Of a stretch of DNA of 64,000 bases, positions 1-8,553 are shown piece after piece. Each line of letters opens with the position of its first letter. The stretch's first letter is position 1. This DNA is from CAWHOW01 sp963831005 (GTDB lineage: Bacteria > Bacteroidota > Bacteroidia > Bacteroidales > CG2-30-32-10), in NCBI GenBank assembly GCA_963831005.1, contig CAWHOW010000039.1, forward strand, positions 44,211-108,210. Reading direction: 5' to 3'. The position numbers and the translations under genes are program-made. The notes beneath the pieces were generated by a model. That model saw nothing but the letters and a program-made list of their open reading frames with translations. It had not been told where the DNA came from and searched no databases.

Positions 1-48
1 TACGGCTTCTCGTTGTGCGTCATTAAGGTCGTTGAGAAAATCAGTCAA
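1..48 (-). CDS. UvrD/PcrA-type helicase, N-terminal end only
   Basis: The complement reads 16 codons from a TTG: MTDFLNDLNDAQREAV, running off the left edge. LNDAQREAV is the Q-motif that opens UvrD/PcrA/Rep superfamily 1 helicases, which unwind DNA in repair and replication. An in-frame TAA lies three codons upstream of the TTG, so this must be the start or very near it. Only 16 residues are visible, so the exact subfamily cannot be decided. Confidence 0.65.
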   Translation of the reverse strand, partial: MTDFLNDLNDAQREAV

Positions 49-206
49 TGCTTTTTACTTTGAAACTTCAAAAGTAGATGAAATTCCATGACGGAAAAAG
101 TTTGTTGATAAATAAATGATTGTGCTGCTTATCACAAATTTAAATAGAATGAACTATTGGTTTTAAAAAAATTATGACAAAAAATATATATTTAAAGAAA
201 TAATTA

Positions 207-214
207 TACTTTTG
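207..214 (+). promoter_or_regulatory. candidate -7 element (TACTTTTG)
   Basis: TACTTTTG fits the Bacteroidota -7 consensus TAnnTTTG and lies 40 bases before the small lipoprotein gene. No clear TTTG -33 box is seen about 19 bases upstream, so the call rests on the -7 element alone. Confidence 0.4.
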
Positions 215-253
215 CAAAACAATAAACCAAAGTATTAATCTAAAAACGACAAA

Positions 254-481
254 ATGAAAAAAGGACTTATTTTACTATCCGGAATAGCTTTTATTTTAGC
301 TCTCGGATTAACATCATGTAAAAAGGATTATACTTGCACATGCACAGTTAAAGACAGCAGCGGCAATGTACTTTCTACTTCAAGTGTTACCATAAATGAT
401 ACCAAGAGCAAAGCAACTACAGCTTGCAATGGCATGGTAGTTTCAACAGCAGGTGAAACTGAAACCTGTGCAATCCAATAA
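254..481 (+). CDS. small exported lipoprotein, 75 aa
   Basis: Residues 1-21 form a lipoprotein signal with a basic start (MKK), a hydrophobic core and the lipobox LTSC, so Cys22 is the probable lipidated residue. The mature part is short, Thr/Ser-rich and has four further cysteines (CTCTV near residue 30, C58, C72) that could form disulfides in the periplasm or on the surface. No catalytic motif is visible. It is a single-gene unit with its own promoter-like element upstream and a strong terminator 20 bases after the stop. Function unknown; many Bacteroidota carry such short Cys-containing lipoproteins. Confidence 0.75.
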   Translation: MKKGLILLSGIAFILALGLTSCKKDYTCTCTVKDSSGNVLSTSSVTINDTKSKATTACNGMVVSTAGETETCAIQ

Positions 482-500
482 GGTTTACCAAATAAAAAAA

Positions 501-530
501 GGGTGTTGATACTTTTCAACACCCTTTTTT
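501..530 (+). terminator. Rho-independent terminator after the small lipoprotein gene
   Basis: The inverted repeat GGGTGTTGA (501-509) / TCAACACCC (516-524) is followed by a T run. It starts 19 bases after the stop codon. Confidence 0.9.
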
Positions 531-616
531 ATTTTCGTTAAATTAGAGGCCAAATATTTTTTTCTTTATTAATGACTTAACTATTGTCAAGTCTATTAAT
601 ACTATTCAGCAATTAA

Positions 617-1537
617 ATGAAAAGAACATTCTTTATAATTTTATCTGTCCTGCTTGGTTCAATTTTTCTTATTTCCGCATACGTAAAGTTATTTCCTGTT
701 GAATTATTCGAATTGACATTTGTTGACTTAGGAGTTGCCAATTGGATTGTTGCACCTTTCCTTGCCAGGATAATGATAGCTGTTGAATTTTTCATTGGCT
801 TTTTACTATTCTTTAATTTATTCAAGAACAAATTCACACTAAGGTTTACAATTTCAGTATTAATTTTCTTTACAATTTACCTGTTCTGGCAATTGTTTAC
901 TGAAGGCAATTCAGGTAATTGCAAATGTTTTGGGAGCTATATCAAAATGACTCCATTAGAGTCAATAATAAAAAACATTTTTCTCATTGCCTTATCCCTT
1001 ATATTATATAAGTTTCATAAAGGCATAATATGGAAATATTCAAAGATATTGTTTTTAGTAATTATTTTATCATCAATTGCCCTTCCATTTATTATCAACC
1101 CGGTTGATCTGAATGTAACTGAACAAACCAGCGACGATACAGTAGTAAATTATAAGCTTGACCTTGATGTGCTTTATAATAATCTAAAGGTAGTCGAGCC
1201 TAAGATGGATTTGCGAAAAGGCAAATATATCATTTCATTCATGAGCCTTACATGCCCTTATTGCAGGATAGGCGCTTATAAATTACATATCATGAAAAAG
1301 CGGAACCCCGGCATTCCCATTTTCTTTATTTTGAATGGCAGTAAAGAGAATTTAAAGCCTTTCTTTGATGAAACAAAAGCTACGGATATACCTTATACTA
1401 TACTTCTTGGGAAAGATTTTGTTAAAATGTCGGGGGTAAGACTACCAGCCATATATTGGGTAAAGGATGGTATTGTAATAAAGAAATCCACCTATATAGA
1501 TATTGACCAGAAAGCAATTGAAGACTGGTTGATGTAA
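617..1537 (+). CDS. MauE/DoxX-like membrane protein fused to a thioredoxin-like domain
   Basis: The N-terminal half (about residues 1-160) has four or five hydrophobic segments and resembles the MauE/DoxX fold, including a GNCKCFG cysteine pair in the loop after the third segment, as in methylamine-utilisation MauE relatives. After a membrane segment near 145-165 comes an extracytoplasmic part with MSLTCPYCRIGAYK near residue 210-225, a CxxC active-site motif of the thioredoxin fold, and a cis-Pro-like RLPAIYWV strand near residue 275. It probably transfers electrons across the inner membrane to a periplasmic thiol-disulfide site. It stands alone between a terminator and a repeat array. Substrate unknown. 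Confidence 0.75.
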   Translation: MKRTFFIILSVLLGSIFLISAYVKLFPVELFELTFVDLGVANWIVAPFLARIMIAVEFFIGFLLFFNLFKNKFTLRFTISVLIFFTIYLFWQLFTEGNSGNCKCFGSYIKMTPLESIIKNIFLIALSLILYKFHKGIIWKYSKILFLVIILSSIALPFIINPVDLNVTEQTSDDTVVNYKLDLDVLYNNLKVVEPKMDLRKGKYIISFMSLTCPYCRIGAYKLHIMKKRNPGIPIFFILNGSKENLKPFFDETKATDIPYTILLGKDFVKMSGVRLPAIYWVKDGIVIKKSTYIDIDQKAIEDWLM

Positions 1538-1567
1538 ATACCGATATTAGCAACCTGCAGCCGGCAA

Positions 1568-2113
1568 ACAACTATTGTTTCAAGCCTTGAAGACATTGTT
1601 CGAACATTTCGAGAAATTGTTCATTCGATTGGATACATTGTCTATTTGATTGGAGACATTGCTCACTCAATGGGAGACATTGTTTACTCAATGGGAGACA
1701 TTGTTTACTCAATGAGAGACATTGTTTACTCAATGGGAGACATTGTTTACTCAAGGGGAGACATTGTTTACTCAAGGGGAGACATTGTTTACTCAAGGGG
1801 AGACATTGTTTATTCCGTTGGAGACATTGTCTATTCCGTTGGAGACATTGTTTATTCCGTTGGAGACATTGTTTATTCCGTTGGAGACATTGTTTACTCA
1901 ATGGGAGACATTGTTTACTCAATGGGAGACATTGTTTACTCAATGGGAGACATTGTTTACTCAATGGGAGACATTGTTTACTCAATGGGAGACATTATTT
2001 ACTCAATGAGAGACATTGTTTACTCAATGGGAGACATTGTTTACTCAAGGGGAGACATTGTCTATTTGATTGGAGACATTGTCTATTCGCTTGGAGACGT
2101 TGTTACACCCAAA
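1568..2113. repeat. 21-bp tandem repeat array, 26 units
   Basis: Twenty-six head-to-tail units of exactly 21 bp. The unit begins GGAGACATTG and continues TTTACTCAATG, with variants ending CTCAAGG or TTCCGTT clustered in blocks. Edge units are the most diverged, as expected of an array growing by internal duplication. In the main variant CATTG and CAATG form a small inverted repeat. Because 21 is a multiple of 3, several frames stay open on both strands. These are repeat artefacts rather than genes. The array fills the gap between two convergent genes. Confidence 0.95.
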
Positions 2114-2179
2114 AGGTCATTTACTTCACTGAAAGAACTTTTAGCGCCAATTTTACGCTCCTTTACTCACCCTTATTAA

Positions 2180-4345
2180 TCAATCAACAATCTTCATCTC
2201 GTTTATCAACCGCTTTGCACCTGCATATTTATCAATAATAAATAATGCATAACGAATATCAAGAGAGATGTTACGGCAATGGTCGGGATCGAACATAATA
2301 TCACTCATGGTACCTTCCCAAACACGGTCGAAATTTATACCTATAAGCTGACCTTCTCCATTTAGAACAGGGCTGCCTGAATTTCCTCCCGAAGTGTGAT
2401 TGTTTGCAATAAAAGCAACATGCATAGTGCTGTCGGCATCAATATAATGCCCGAAATCCTTGTTATAATACAATTCTTTAAGCTTTCCGGGGACTTTATA
2501 ATCGGCAATTGAGGTGTCTTCTTTTTGCATGATTCCTGCCATAGTAGTATAGTAATTATAATCAACGGCATCCCTTGGACTGTAACCTTCAACTTTACCA
2601 TAAGCCACCCGAAGACTTAAATTAGCATCGGGATAAAATTTCTTATTGCTTTCCATTTCCCTCAAACCATTTATATAAATGCGGTACAAACTATCGAGCT
2701 GATCGTTGTAAGTGCTGTACAATGGCAAAATATTTTTGTAGAAATTTGTATAAATCGCCGATGCTACTACAAACATGGGGTCATTAATAACCTTCTTTAA
2801 TTTATCGCGTCGAAAGCCACTTAATAAGGTCTGCACTTTCTCTTCAGAAACAAAAGAGGAATTTTTATAAAGGTAATCAGCATACATAGAAACATCATCA
2901 TTATATTTTTCTTTGATCTCAGTTGTGAATATTTCCGGTTTAAATTTAAGGTCGGCTTTCTGGTACATTTCAAGCATAGCAATCAATATCTTTTTATCCG
3001 TTGGTTGGTCATAATTTTTAAAGAAGCCTTTCGAACCGTTCTTCATCTGATCTGCCAGTTTCATCACATCAACAGTCTTCACACTGGTATCCCTGCTTTT
3101 AGTAATAAGATTATTATAACCCCATGCATTCTTAATTATCTCAACTCCAGCGCCTGCTTCGCTGAAATAATCGTAAGCAAGAGCATAAGATGAATAAGCC
3201 GAATAAACCTTTTCAAATGCTTTAAGAAGATCTCCGTACTTTGCTTTACGCTTATCATCAGCATTGACCCAATTGGTGAAATCGGCTTCAAGTTTCTTTT
3301 TCTGTTCAACAGCATTCATTCTTTTCAGCCCGGTCATTTCTCCAGCCCATTTTTTCCAGTAATTTGCAATATTTACATATTTGGAAGCATACTGAAGTTT
3401 AATAACCGGACTTGCTTTCATGGCAGCATCCATTATTTTAAGCTTTGCATCACGTATAGCCACTCTTGCCGGGTCTTCAATATTTGCAGTAAGGTTAACA
3501 GCATAAGAAGTAAGATATTCTTCAGTGGTTCCTGGGAAGCCATACACCATAGTAAAATCGTTCTTCTTTTCGCCTTTAAGCGAAATGGTCAATGATTTCT
3601 TTGATTTATAAGGAACATTCTTCACAGAATAATCAGCCGGGTTGTTATTGGTATCTGCATAAATGCGAAACACACAGAAATCGCCTGTATGCCTTGGCCA
3701 TTCCCAGTTATCGGAATCACCACCAAATCTTCCAATGGCATCTGGCGGAGCTCCGACTAGCCTAATATCAGTAAATACCTCAGTAATGAAAAGATAAAAC
3801 TCGTTGCCATAATAAAAGCTTTTTACCTTGGCTTTATAATGGGTGTTTTTCACTGCTTCCTTTTCAAGCTTTTCGGAATTGTATTTAATAATATAGTCTC
3901 GTTGTTGTTCTGAAATACCATCACTAACACCATTCAACACTTTAGCAGTAACATCTTCCATACTTACAATAAAAGTAACGGATAAACCTCCATTGGATAA
4001 TTCATCTTTGAAATCATTAGCCCAGAAACCATTAATAAGATAATTGTTCTGCTGACTGCTATGTGATTGAATAGTGTAGTATCCGCAATGATGATTTGTA
4101 AGTATCAGCCCTTTATCGGAAACCACTTCGGCTGTACAACCACCGCCAAACAAACAAACAGCATCTTTAAGACTACTATGGTTAATGCTGTAAATGTCGT
4201 CGGCAGTAAGTTTCAAACCCATGCTTTTCATATCCGGCTCATTAAGCTGTTCAAGAAGGATAGGAAGCCACAAACCTTCATCAGCAAGACTTACAAGTGA
4301 AAAGAAAGTTGCGACAATAAATAAAAAGAATGATCGCTTATACAT
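2180..4345 (-). CDS. S46 family dipeptidyl-peptidase, DPP11-like
   Basis: A 721-residue exported serine peptidase with signal peptide (residues 1-21) and the S46 catalytic set: NHHC around His85/86, GDF with Asp222, and GGNSGSPV with Ser656. These enzymes release N-terminal dipeptides in the periplasm, feeding peptide catabolism. The residue 18 positions after the catalytic Ser is Arg674. In the characterised P. gingivalis enzymes this position is Arg in DPP11 (acidic P1 specificity) and Gly in DPP7, so I infer Asp/Glu specificity. Length matches the family. RidA lies 21 bases upstream on the same strand. Confidence 0.93.
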   Translation of the reverse strand: MYKRSFFLFIVATFFSLVSLADEGLWLPILLEQLNEPDMKSMGLKLTADDIYSINHSSLKDAVCLFGGGCTAEVVSDKGLILTNHHCGYYTIQSHSSQQNNYLINGFWANDFKDELSNGGLSVTFIVSMEDVTAKVLNGVSDGISEQQRDYIIKYNSEKLEKEAVKNTHYKAKVKSFYYGNEFYLFITEVFTDIRLVGAPPDAIGRFGGDSDNWEWPRHTGDFCVFRIYADTNNNPADYSVKNVPYKSKKSLTISLKGEKKNDFTMVYGFPGTTEEYLTSYAVNLTANIEDPARVAIRDAKLKIMDAAMKASPVIKLQYASKYVNIANYWKKWAGEMTGLKRMNAVEQKKKLEADFTNWVNADDKRKAKYGDLLKAFEKVYSAYSSYALAYDYFSEAGAGVEIIKNAWGYNNLITKSRDTSVKTVDVMKLADQMKNGSKGFFKNYDQPTDKKILIAMLEMYQKADLKFKPEIFTTEIKEKYNDDVSMYADYLYKNSSFVSEEKVQTLLSGFRRDKLKKVINDPMFVVASAIYTNFYKNILPLYSTYNDQLDSLYRIYINGLREMESNKKFYPDANLSLRVAYGKVEGYSPRDAVDYNYYTTMAGIMQKEDTSIADYKVPGKLKELYYNKDFGHYIDADSTMHVAFIANNHTSGGNSGSPVLNGEGQLIGINFDRVWEGTMSDIMFDPDHCRNISLDIRYALFIIDKYAGAKRLINEMKIVD

Positions 4346-4366
4346 AAATACTTTTAAAAAGATAAA

Positions 4367-4744
4367 TCACTTCACAGCAATTACAGATATTTCAACATCT
4401 ACTCCTTTAGGTAGTTTCGCTGCCTGTATGCATTCGCGGGCATGAAGTTCACCCAGAAAGAAAGAAGCGTAAATATCGTTTACATTATCAAAATTTTTCA
4501 TATCAGAAAGGAAGATAGATGCTTTTACCACATTACTGAAATCCATACCTGCTTCTTTCAAAATAGCCTGTATGTTCAACATTACCTGATTAGTCTGGAT
4601 GCGAATTCCTTCTTTTATCAACTCACCATTTTTTGGATTAACGGGTATCTGCCCTGCAACAAATAACATTCCGTTTACAAGTACTCCTTGACTATATGGA
4701 CCAATAGGCTTGGGGGCATTTGGGGTATTTATTATTGTCTTCAT
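4367..4744 (-). CDS. ridA: RidA-type enamine/imine deaminase
   Basis: The family start MKTIINTPNAPKPIGPYSQG selects the ATG at 4744, although the frame stays open 17 codons further up. The 125-residue protein matches the usual RidA length. It keeps Arg103 in HARECIQAAKLPKG and Glu118 in VEISVIAV, the positions that bind the carboxylate and activate water in active RidA. RidA hydrolyses reactive 2-aminoacrylate made by PLP enzymes. It lies 21 bases upstream of the S46 peptidase on the same strand, so the two may be cotranscribed. Confidence 0.93.
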   Translation of the reverse strand: MKTIINTPNAPKPIGPYSQGVLVNGMLFVAGQIPVNPKNGELIKEGIRIQTNQVMLNIQAILKEAGMDFSNVVKASIFLSDMKNFDNVNDIYASFFLGELHARECIQAAKLPKGVDVEISVIAVK

Positions 4745-4844
4745 AATTTTAATAATTAAAGGCAAAGGTATAATTATTTGATTGTTTAATATCACAAGTT
4801 CTCCTCTGTTGATTTTAGATTTAGAAATAATAATTCCGAATTTG

Positions 4845-4875
4845 TTTGGATGAATAAAAAATTGTTCTACCTTTG
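4845..4875 (+). promoter_or_regulatory. Bacteroidota-type promoter for tRNA-Glu (and rpsT)
   Basis: TTTG (4845-4848), a 19-base spacer, then TACCTTTG (4868-4875) match the TTTG / TAnnTTTG promoter consensus of the phylum. The tRNA begins 16 bases downstream. Confidence 0.8.
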
Positions 4876-4890
4876 CACTCCGAATTTAAT

Positions 4891-4965
4891 GGCCCGTTCG
4901 TCTAGCTGGCCCAGGACGCTAGGTTTTCATCCTAGAAATCAGGGGTTCGAATCCCCTACGGGCTA
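4891..4965 (+). tRNA. tRNA-Glu (TTC anticodon)
   Basis: A full cloverleaf is readable. The acceptor stem is GGCCCGT/ACGGGCT with a G-U closing pair. The D arm is GTCT/GGAC, the anticodon stem CTAGG/CCTAG has loop TTTTCAT, and the T arm AGGGG/CCCCT has loop TTCGAAT. Anticodon TTC reads GAA/GAG. The CCA end is not encoded. rpsT follows 25 bases later with no terminator between. Confidence 0.97.
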
Positions 4966-4990
4966 CAAATATTAAGTAACAATTAATACT

Positions 4991-5242
4991 ATGGCATATC
5001 ACAAATCATCCAAAAAAAGGATAAGAAGCACGGAAGCAAAAAGAGTTTTGAACCGTTACCAAGCTAAAACTGCACGCAATGTTGTGAAAAAGTTAAGGAA
5101 TACCAAGGATAAAGAAGAAGCTAAAAAAGATCTTCCAAAAGTTGTTTCCATGCTTGATAAGCTTGCTAAGAAAAGTATAATTCACAAGAACAAGGCTTCG
5201 AACTTGAAATCGAAACTTACCAAGACAGTAAATTCAAAATAG
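4991..5242 (+). CDS. rpsT: 30S ribosomal protein S20
   Basis: An 83-residue Lys/Arg-rich helical protein starting MAYHKSSKKRIRSTEAKR, with the S20 pattern of an RN...K helix followed by VSMLDKLAKKSIIHKNKASNLKSKL split over its last two helices. S20 binds 16S rRNA during early assembly of the small subunit. It lies 25 bases after tRNA-Glu and is closed by a clear terminator, so tRNA and rpsT probably form one transcript. Confidence 0.97.
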   Translation: MAYHKSSKKRIRSTEAKRVLNRYQAKTARNVVKKLRNTKDKEEAKKDLPKVVSMLDKLAKKSIIHKNKASNLKSKLTKTVNSK

Positions 5243-5267
5243 TTTTTTTTCATAATGTTTGGGGTTT

Positions 5268-5300
5268 AAGCCTTTCCCTGGCAGGAAAGGCTTTTTTATT
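5268..5300 (+). terminator. Rho-independent terminator after rpsT
   Basis: The perfect stem AAGCCTTTCC (5268-5277) / GGAAAGGCTT (5284-5293) has a 6-base loop and is followed by a T-rich run. Confidence 0.92.
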
Positions 5301-5551
5301 TTTCCAGAGATATTTCTTAAAAATATTTCTTTAACATTAATTAAATTTCCACCCTTGTCAACGAAATGTTTTTCCTGACGAATTGAATAATGATAATTCA
5401 AATAACCCTGTTTACGAGGCAGGGAAGATTTTTCTTTTGTAACTATTGTTATACTTTTGCAGTAAAATGTTATAAAAATGTTTTTGTATACAATCAATAT
5501 GCACTTTATTGACTGAATAATTAATATTAACAATTGGACATATCTAGAAAC

Positions 5552-8224
5552 ATGAATAAATCTTTATATTTAGTATTAAAAAATACAGCATCATTCATTC
5601 TGGCAATTTGCTTCTCTGTGCAATTATCAGCTCAAAATTCCACCACTGGTAGTTCTTCACAAAATAATAGTACCTCCAAGGTAAATACAAGCGACCTGAC
5701 TAAAATTATTCAAGGAGATATTGATATTACAGTAAATTCTATCAATAAAAATATAAGTGGTTTGCAAGCTGACCTGGCAAGCGAAAAAGATAGTGTTGCT
5801 AAAATTGGTATTACTAAACAAATAACCGAACAGCAGAAAATAGTTACAAACTTAAAACAACAAACCGCCATTATTAATCAGTCAGATACTGTAACAATAT
5901 CAAAAGCAAGTACAAGCAACTTAGCACTGGCTCAGAACCTGAATAACGAAGCTGACAGCATACTTGTAATAGCTTATCGCAAGCGAATGGAAGCAATCAA
6001 AGCTGCCAACACAAATAATGAAAGTAATTTGCTTTCTGACGTTGCCGATATGGAAGCTATTGCAAAATCAAAACAAGTGGAAGCTCTTAGACTGCAAGAA
6101 TTATCAAATTCATTTCTTTATCTGAACAACTCAATTAAAATTGAAGGGATAAGAGTTATTGTAAGTAATAACTCCTCATCAAGTTTAGCCAATACCCTTG
6201 AAAATGAATCGGCTTACTATTTTAATAAAGCACAGGCTACTATTAAAACCATTAAAGATGACATGCCTGATGATCAGAAAAATTCGATATTGAGTGATAT
6301 TACGGCTGACGAACAAACTGCTCTGCAAAAACAAGCAAATGCAATTGGATTGTATTCAAGCATCACTCCTTCGTATGCAAGCAATATTTCTAAACCCTTA
6401 ACATCTACTCCCGTTACTCCAGTTTCAACAACTATTGTTGCGAATAAATCTGTGGCTGATGCCACAAAAAAGGTTACTATCATTGAAACAAAACCCGTTA
6501 CAACTACTACTGTCACAACATCTACAACAACTACTGTTGCGAATAAATCTGTGGCTGATACCACAAAAAAAATTGCTATCACTGAAACAAAACCCGTTAC
6601 AACTACTCCTGTTTCTCCAACATCAACAACCCCTGTTGCAAAAAAACCAATGACCGATACAACAAAAAAAGCTGCTATCACTGAAGCAAAACCTGTAACA
6701 ACTACTCCTGTTGCCCCAACTTCAACCAAGCCTATGGCTGATACCACAAAGAAGGTTACTATCACCGAAACTAAACCTGTTACTGCTACTCCCGTTACTC
6801 CAACTTCAACAAACCCTGTTGCTAACAAACCTGTAACTGATACAACAAAAAAGGTTACTGCCACTGAAACAAAACCTGTAACAACTACTCCTGTTGCTCC
6901 AACTACAACAACTACTGTTGTTAACAAAGCTGTGGCTGATACTACAAAAAAGGTTATTATCACTGAATTAAAACCTGTAACAACAACTCCTTTTACACCT
7001 ATATCAGTCACTACTGCCGCAAAAAAACCAGTGACCGATGCTACAAAAAAAGTTACTATCGCTGAAACAAAACCTGCTGTTACACCAGTATCAGGAAAGC
7101 TAATTGCTAATGATTTCAAAGGGGTTTATTTAACCGGAAGAGAAGATTTTAGTCCACTCAATGTGGATGATGATAACCTTATACCTTTAAATCCGTCATT
7201 GCCTTCAGGCGTTGTTTTTAAAGTGCAGATATGCGCTGTGAAAAGGCATGTTGAACCCGAAGCTTTCAGTGGGATAACACCGGTTACCGGCGAAGTTACC
7301 CCTAGTGGATTAATTTATTATGATGCCGGTCTTTTTACAACTTACGAAGATGCAGATGCTGCAAAAAATAAAATAAGGTCTATGGGCGGCTATCCTGACG
7401 ATTTTGTGGTTGCATATTATAATGGCAGCCATATTCCCATATATAAGGCACTTGAATTGCTGAAAGGTGATAATTCGATGAACAGAACCTATGCTGATCT
7501 GAATAACTCCTCTTATTTCAGGTTAGGCTCATCCAATACATTTAATGCTCCTCCCAAAGATATTGAGAGTGTACCGGCTAATATTAACGGGCTAAGCAAC
7601 CCAATTTCAAACATTCACGGTTTATTTTACAGCGTGCAGGTTGGCGTATATGGACATCCGGTTACCTCTGCACAGCTTTTTGATATTACCCCTTTGTACG
7701 ACAGGAAACTGGCAAGCGGTAATATCTTGTATATCTCAGGTACTTTTCAATCAGTAAAAGACGCAATGGCCGCTAAGAACGAAATAGTTAACAAAGGCAT
7801 AAAAGATGCATTTGTTGTAGCTTATAATGATGGCAAAGAACTTACTATTTATGAAGCCCGGAATTTAGCTACTAATAATGCTGCCCCATTAGCAAATACT
7901 ACTGCTACAACTGCTAATCTAACTACAACAACATCAGCCGATAAAACAGGCATAGTATTTAAGGTTCAGCTTGGAGCATTTACCAAGGATGTTCCTGCTG
8001 AAGTAGTTAACCAGTTGCTCGACCTTGTTGCTACAAACGGACTTGAGCATGGCAAAAACGATGAAGGGCTTACCGTTTATACTACCGGTAACTTTACAGA
8101 TATGAATTCGGCAAACGAACTTAAAGCTTCCCTTGTGGAAAAAGGGATCAAAGATGCCTTTGTAACAGCCTACCAACATGGAAACAGAATTTCGGTTACC
8201 AAAGCTATTGAACTTCTGAATTAA
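5552..8224 (+). CDS. exported protein with repeat linker and three SPOR-like domains
   Basis: The ATG at 5552 gives a normal signal peptide ending LSAQ; a TTG six codons up is less likely. About 890 residues. After a helical, Gln/Lys-rich region (about 40-260) comes a low-complexity linker of repeated TKPVTTTPV and TTKKVTITE blocks. Three SPOR-like domains follow at about 555-640, 690-770 and 800-890, each starting FKVQ/YSVQ and ending with an AYNDG- or AYQHG-type turn. SPOR domains bind peptidoglycan glycan strands lacking stem peptides, usually at division sites. I infer a cell-envelope protein that reaches the wall through a flexible linker. -7-like TACTTTTG at 5452-5459 may drive it. Confidence 0.85.
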   Translation: MNKSLYLVLKNTASFILAICFSVQLSAQNSTTGSSSQNNSTSKVNTSDLTKIIQGDIDITVNSINKNISGLQADLASEKDSVAKIGITKQITEQQKIVTNLKQQTAIINQSDTVTISKASTSNLALAQNLNNEADSILVIAYRKRMEAIKAANTNNESNLLSDVADMEAIAKSKQVEALRLQELSNSFLYLNNSIKIEGIRVIVSNNSSSSLANTLENESAYYFNKAQATIKTIKDDMPDDQKNSILSDITADEQTALQKQANAIGLYSSITPSYASNISKPLTSTPVTPVSTTIVANKSVADATKKVTIIETKPVTTTTVTTSTTTTVANKSVADTTKKIAITETKPVTTTPVSPTSTTPVAKKPMTDTTKKAAITEAKPVTTTPVAPTSTKPMADTTKKVTITETKPVTATPVTPTSTNPVANKPVTDTTKKVTATETKPVTTTPVAPTTTTTVVNKAVADTTKKVIITELKPVTTTPFTPISVTTAAKKPVTDATKKVTIAETKPAVTPVSGKLIANDFKGVYLTGREDFSPLNVDDDNLIPLNPSLPSGVVFKVQICAVKRHVEPEAFSGITPVTGEVTPSGLIYYDAGLFTTYEDADAAKNKIRSMGGYPDDFVVAYYNGSHIPIYKALELLKGDNSMNRTYADLNNSSYFRLGSSNTFNAPPKDIESVPANINGLSNPISNIHGLFYSVQVGVYGHPVTSAQLFDITPLYDRKLASGNILYISGTFQSVKDAMAAKNEIVNKGIKDAFVVAYNDGKELTIYEARNLATNNAAPLANTTATTANLTTTTSADKTGIVFKVQLGAFTKDVPAEVVNQLLDLVATNGLEHGKNDEGLTVYTTGNFTDMNSANELKASLVEKGIKDAFVTAYQHGNRISVTKAIELLN
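6380..7090 (+). repeat. in-gene degenerate repeats encoding a Thr/Pro/Lys linker
   Basis: About eight imperfect repeats of roughly 80-100 bases inside the SPOR gene. Each encodes ETKPVTTTPV, a Thr/Pro stretch, then VADTTKKVTIT. The repeat keeps a long antisense frame open, but that frame is only the shadow of this biased sequence. Confidence 0.85.
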
Positions 8225-8256
8225 GGTAATTTACAACCCAATACGCCTTAAGCATC

Positions 8257-8445
8257 TCTTGCCTAATAATAAGCAACTACTGCTTTGAATCAGTTAGTTA
8301 TTGTTTGATATCAGACAATGATTGCTTTAAATCAGGCAACGATTAATTTAAATCAAGCAATGACTTCTTTACATCAAGCAGCGATTGCTTTATATCATAC
8401 AGCGACTTCTTTAAATTAGGCAACCAATTCTTTTACAAGGAAAGA
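8257..8445. repeat. 21-bp tandem repeat array, about 9 units
   Basis: Nine degenerate units of exactly 21 bp, typified by GATTGCTTTAAATCAGGCAA plus one base. Many units keep TTGC at the left and GCAA at the right of an AT-rich TTTAAAT centre, so each can form a weak hairpin. The array fills the gap between the SPOR gene and radC. Its sequence is unrelated to the 21-bp array at 1568. Confidence 0.85.
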
Positions 8446-8553
8446 GGTTGAAAAAGCAGTTGATTTGTTTTAATATTTGCTTTGGGATGTATTTAGTAAG
8501 GGTTAAGCATAGCAAAGCCTTTTTTTATTATTTTCGCTTCCAAACTCATTGTT

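Noticed and set aside
1572..2179. Long open frames on both strands with heptad repeats (MGDIVYS; SKQCLPL)
   Set aside because: They exist because the 21-bp unit is a multiple of 3 and lacks stops. Several frames are open at once, and no ribosome binding site or non-repeat domain supports a gene.
6274..7119. 281-codon antisense frame inside the SPOR gene
   Set aside because: It mirrors the Thr/Pro/Lys repeat codons; its Val/Thr/Ala composition and lack of any start context mark it as a shadow.
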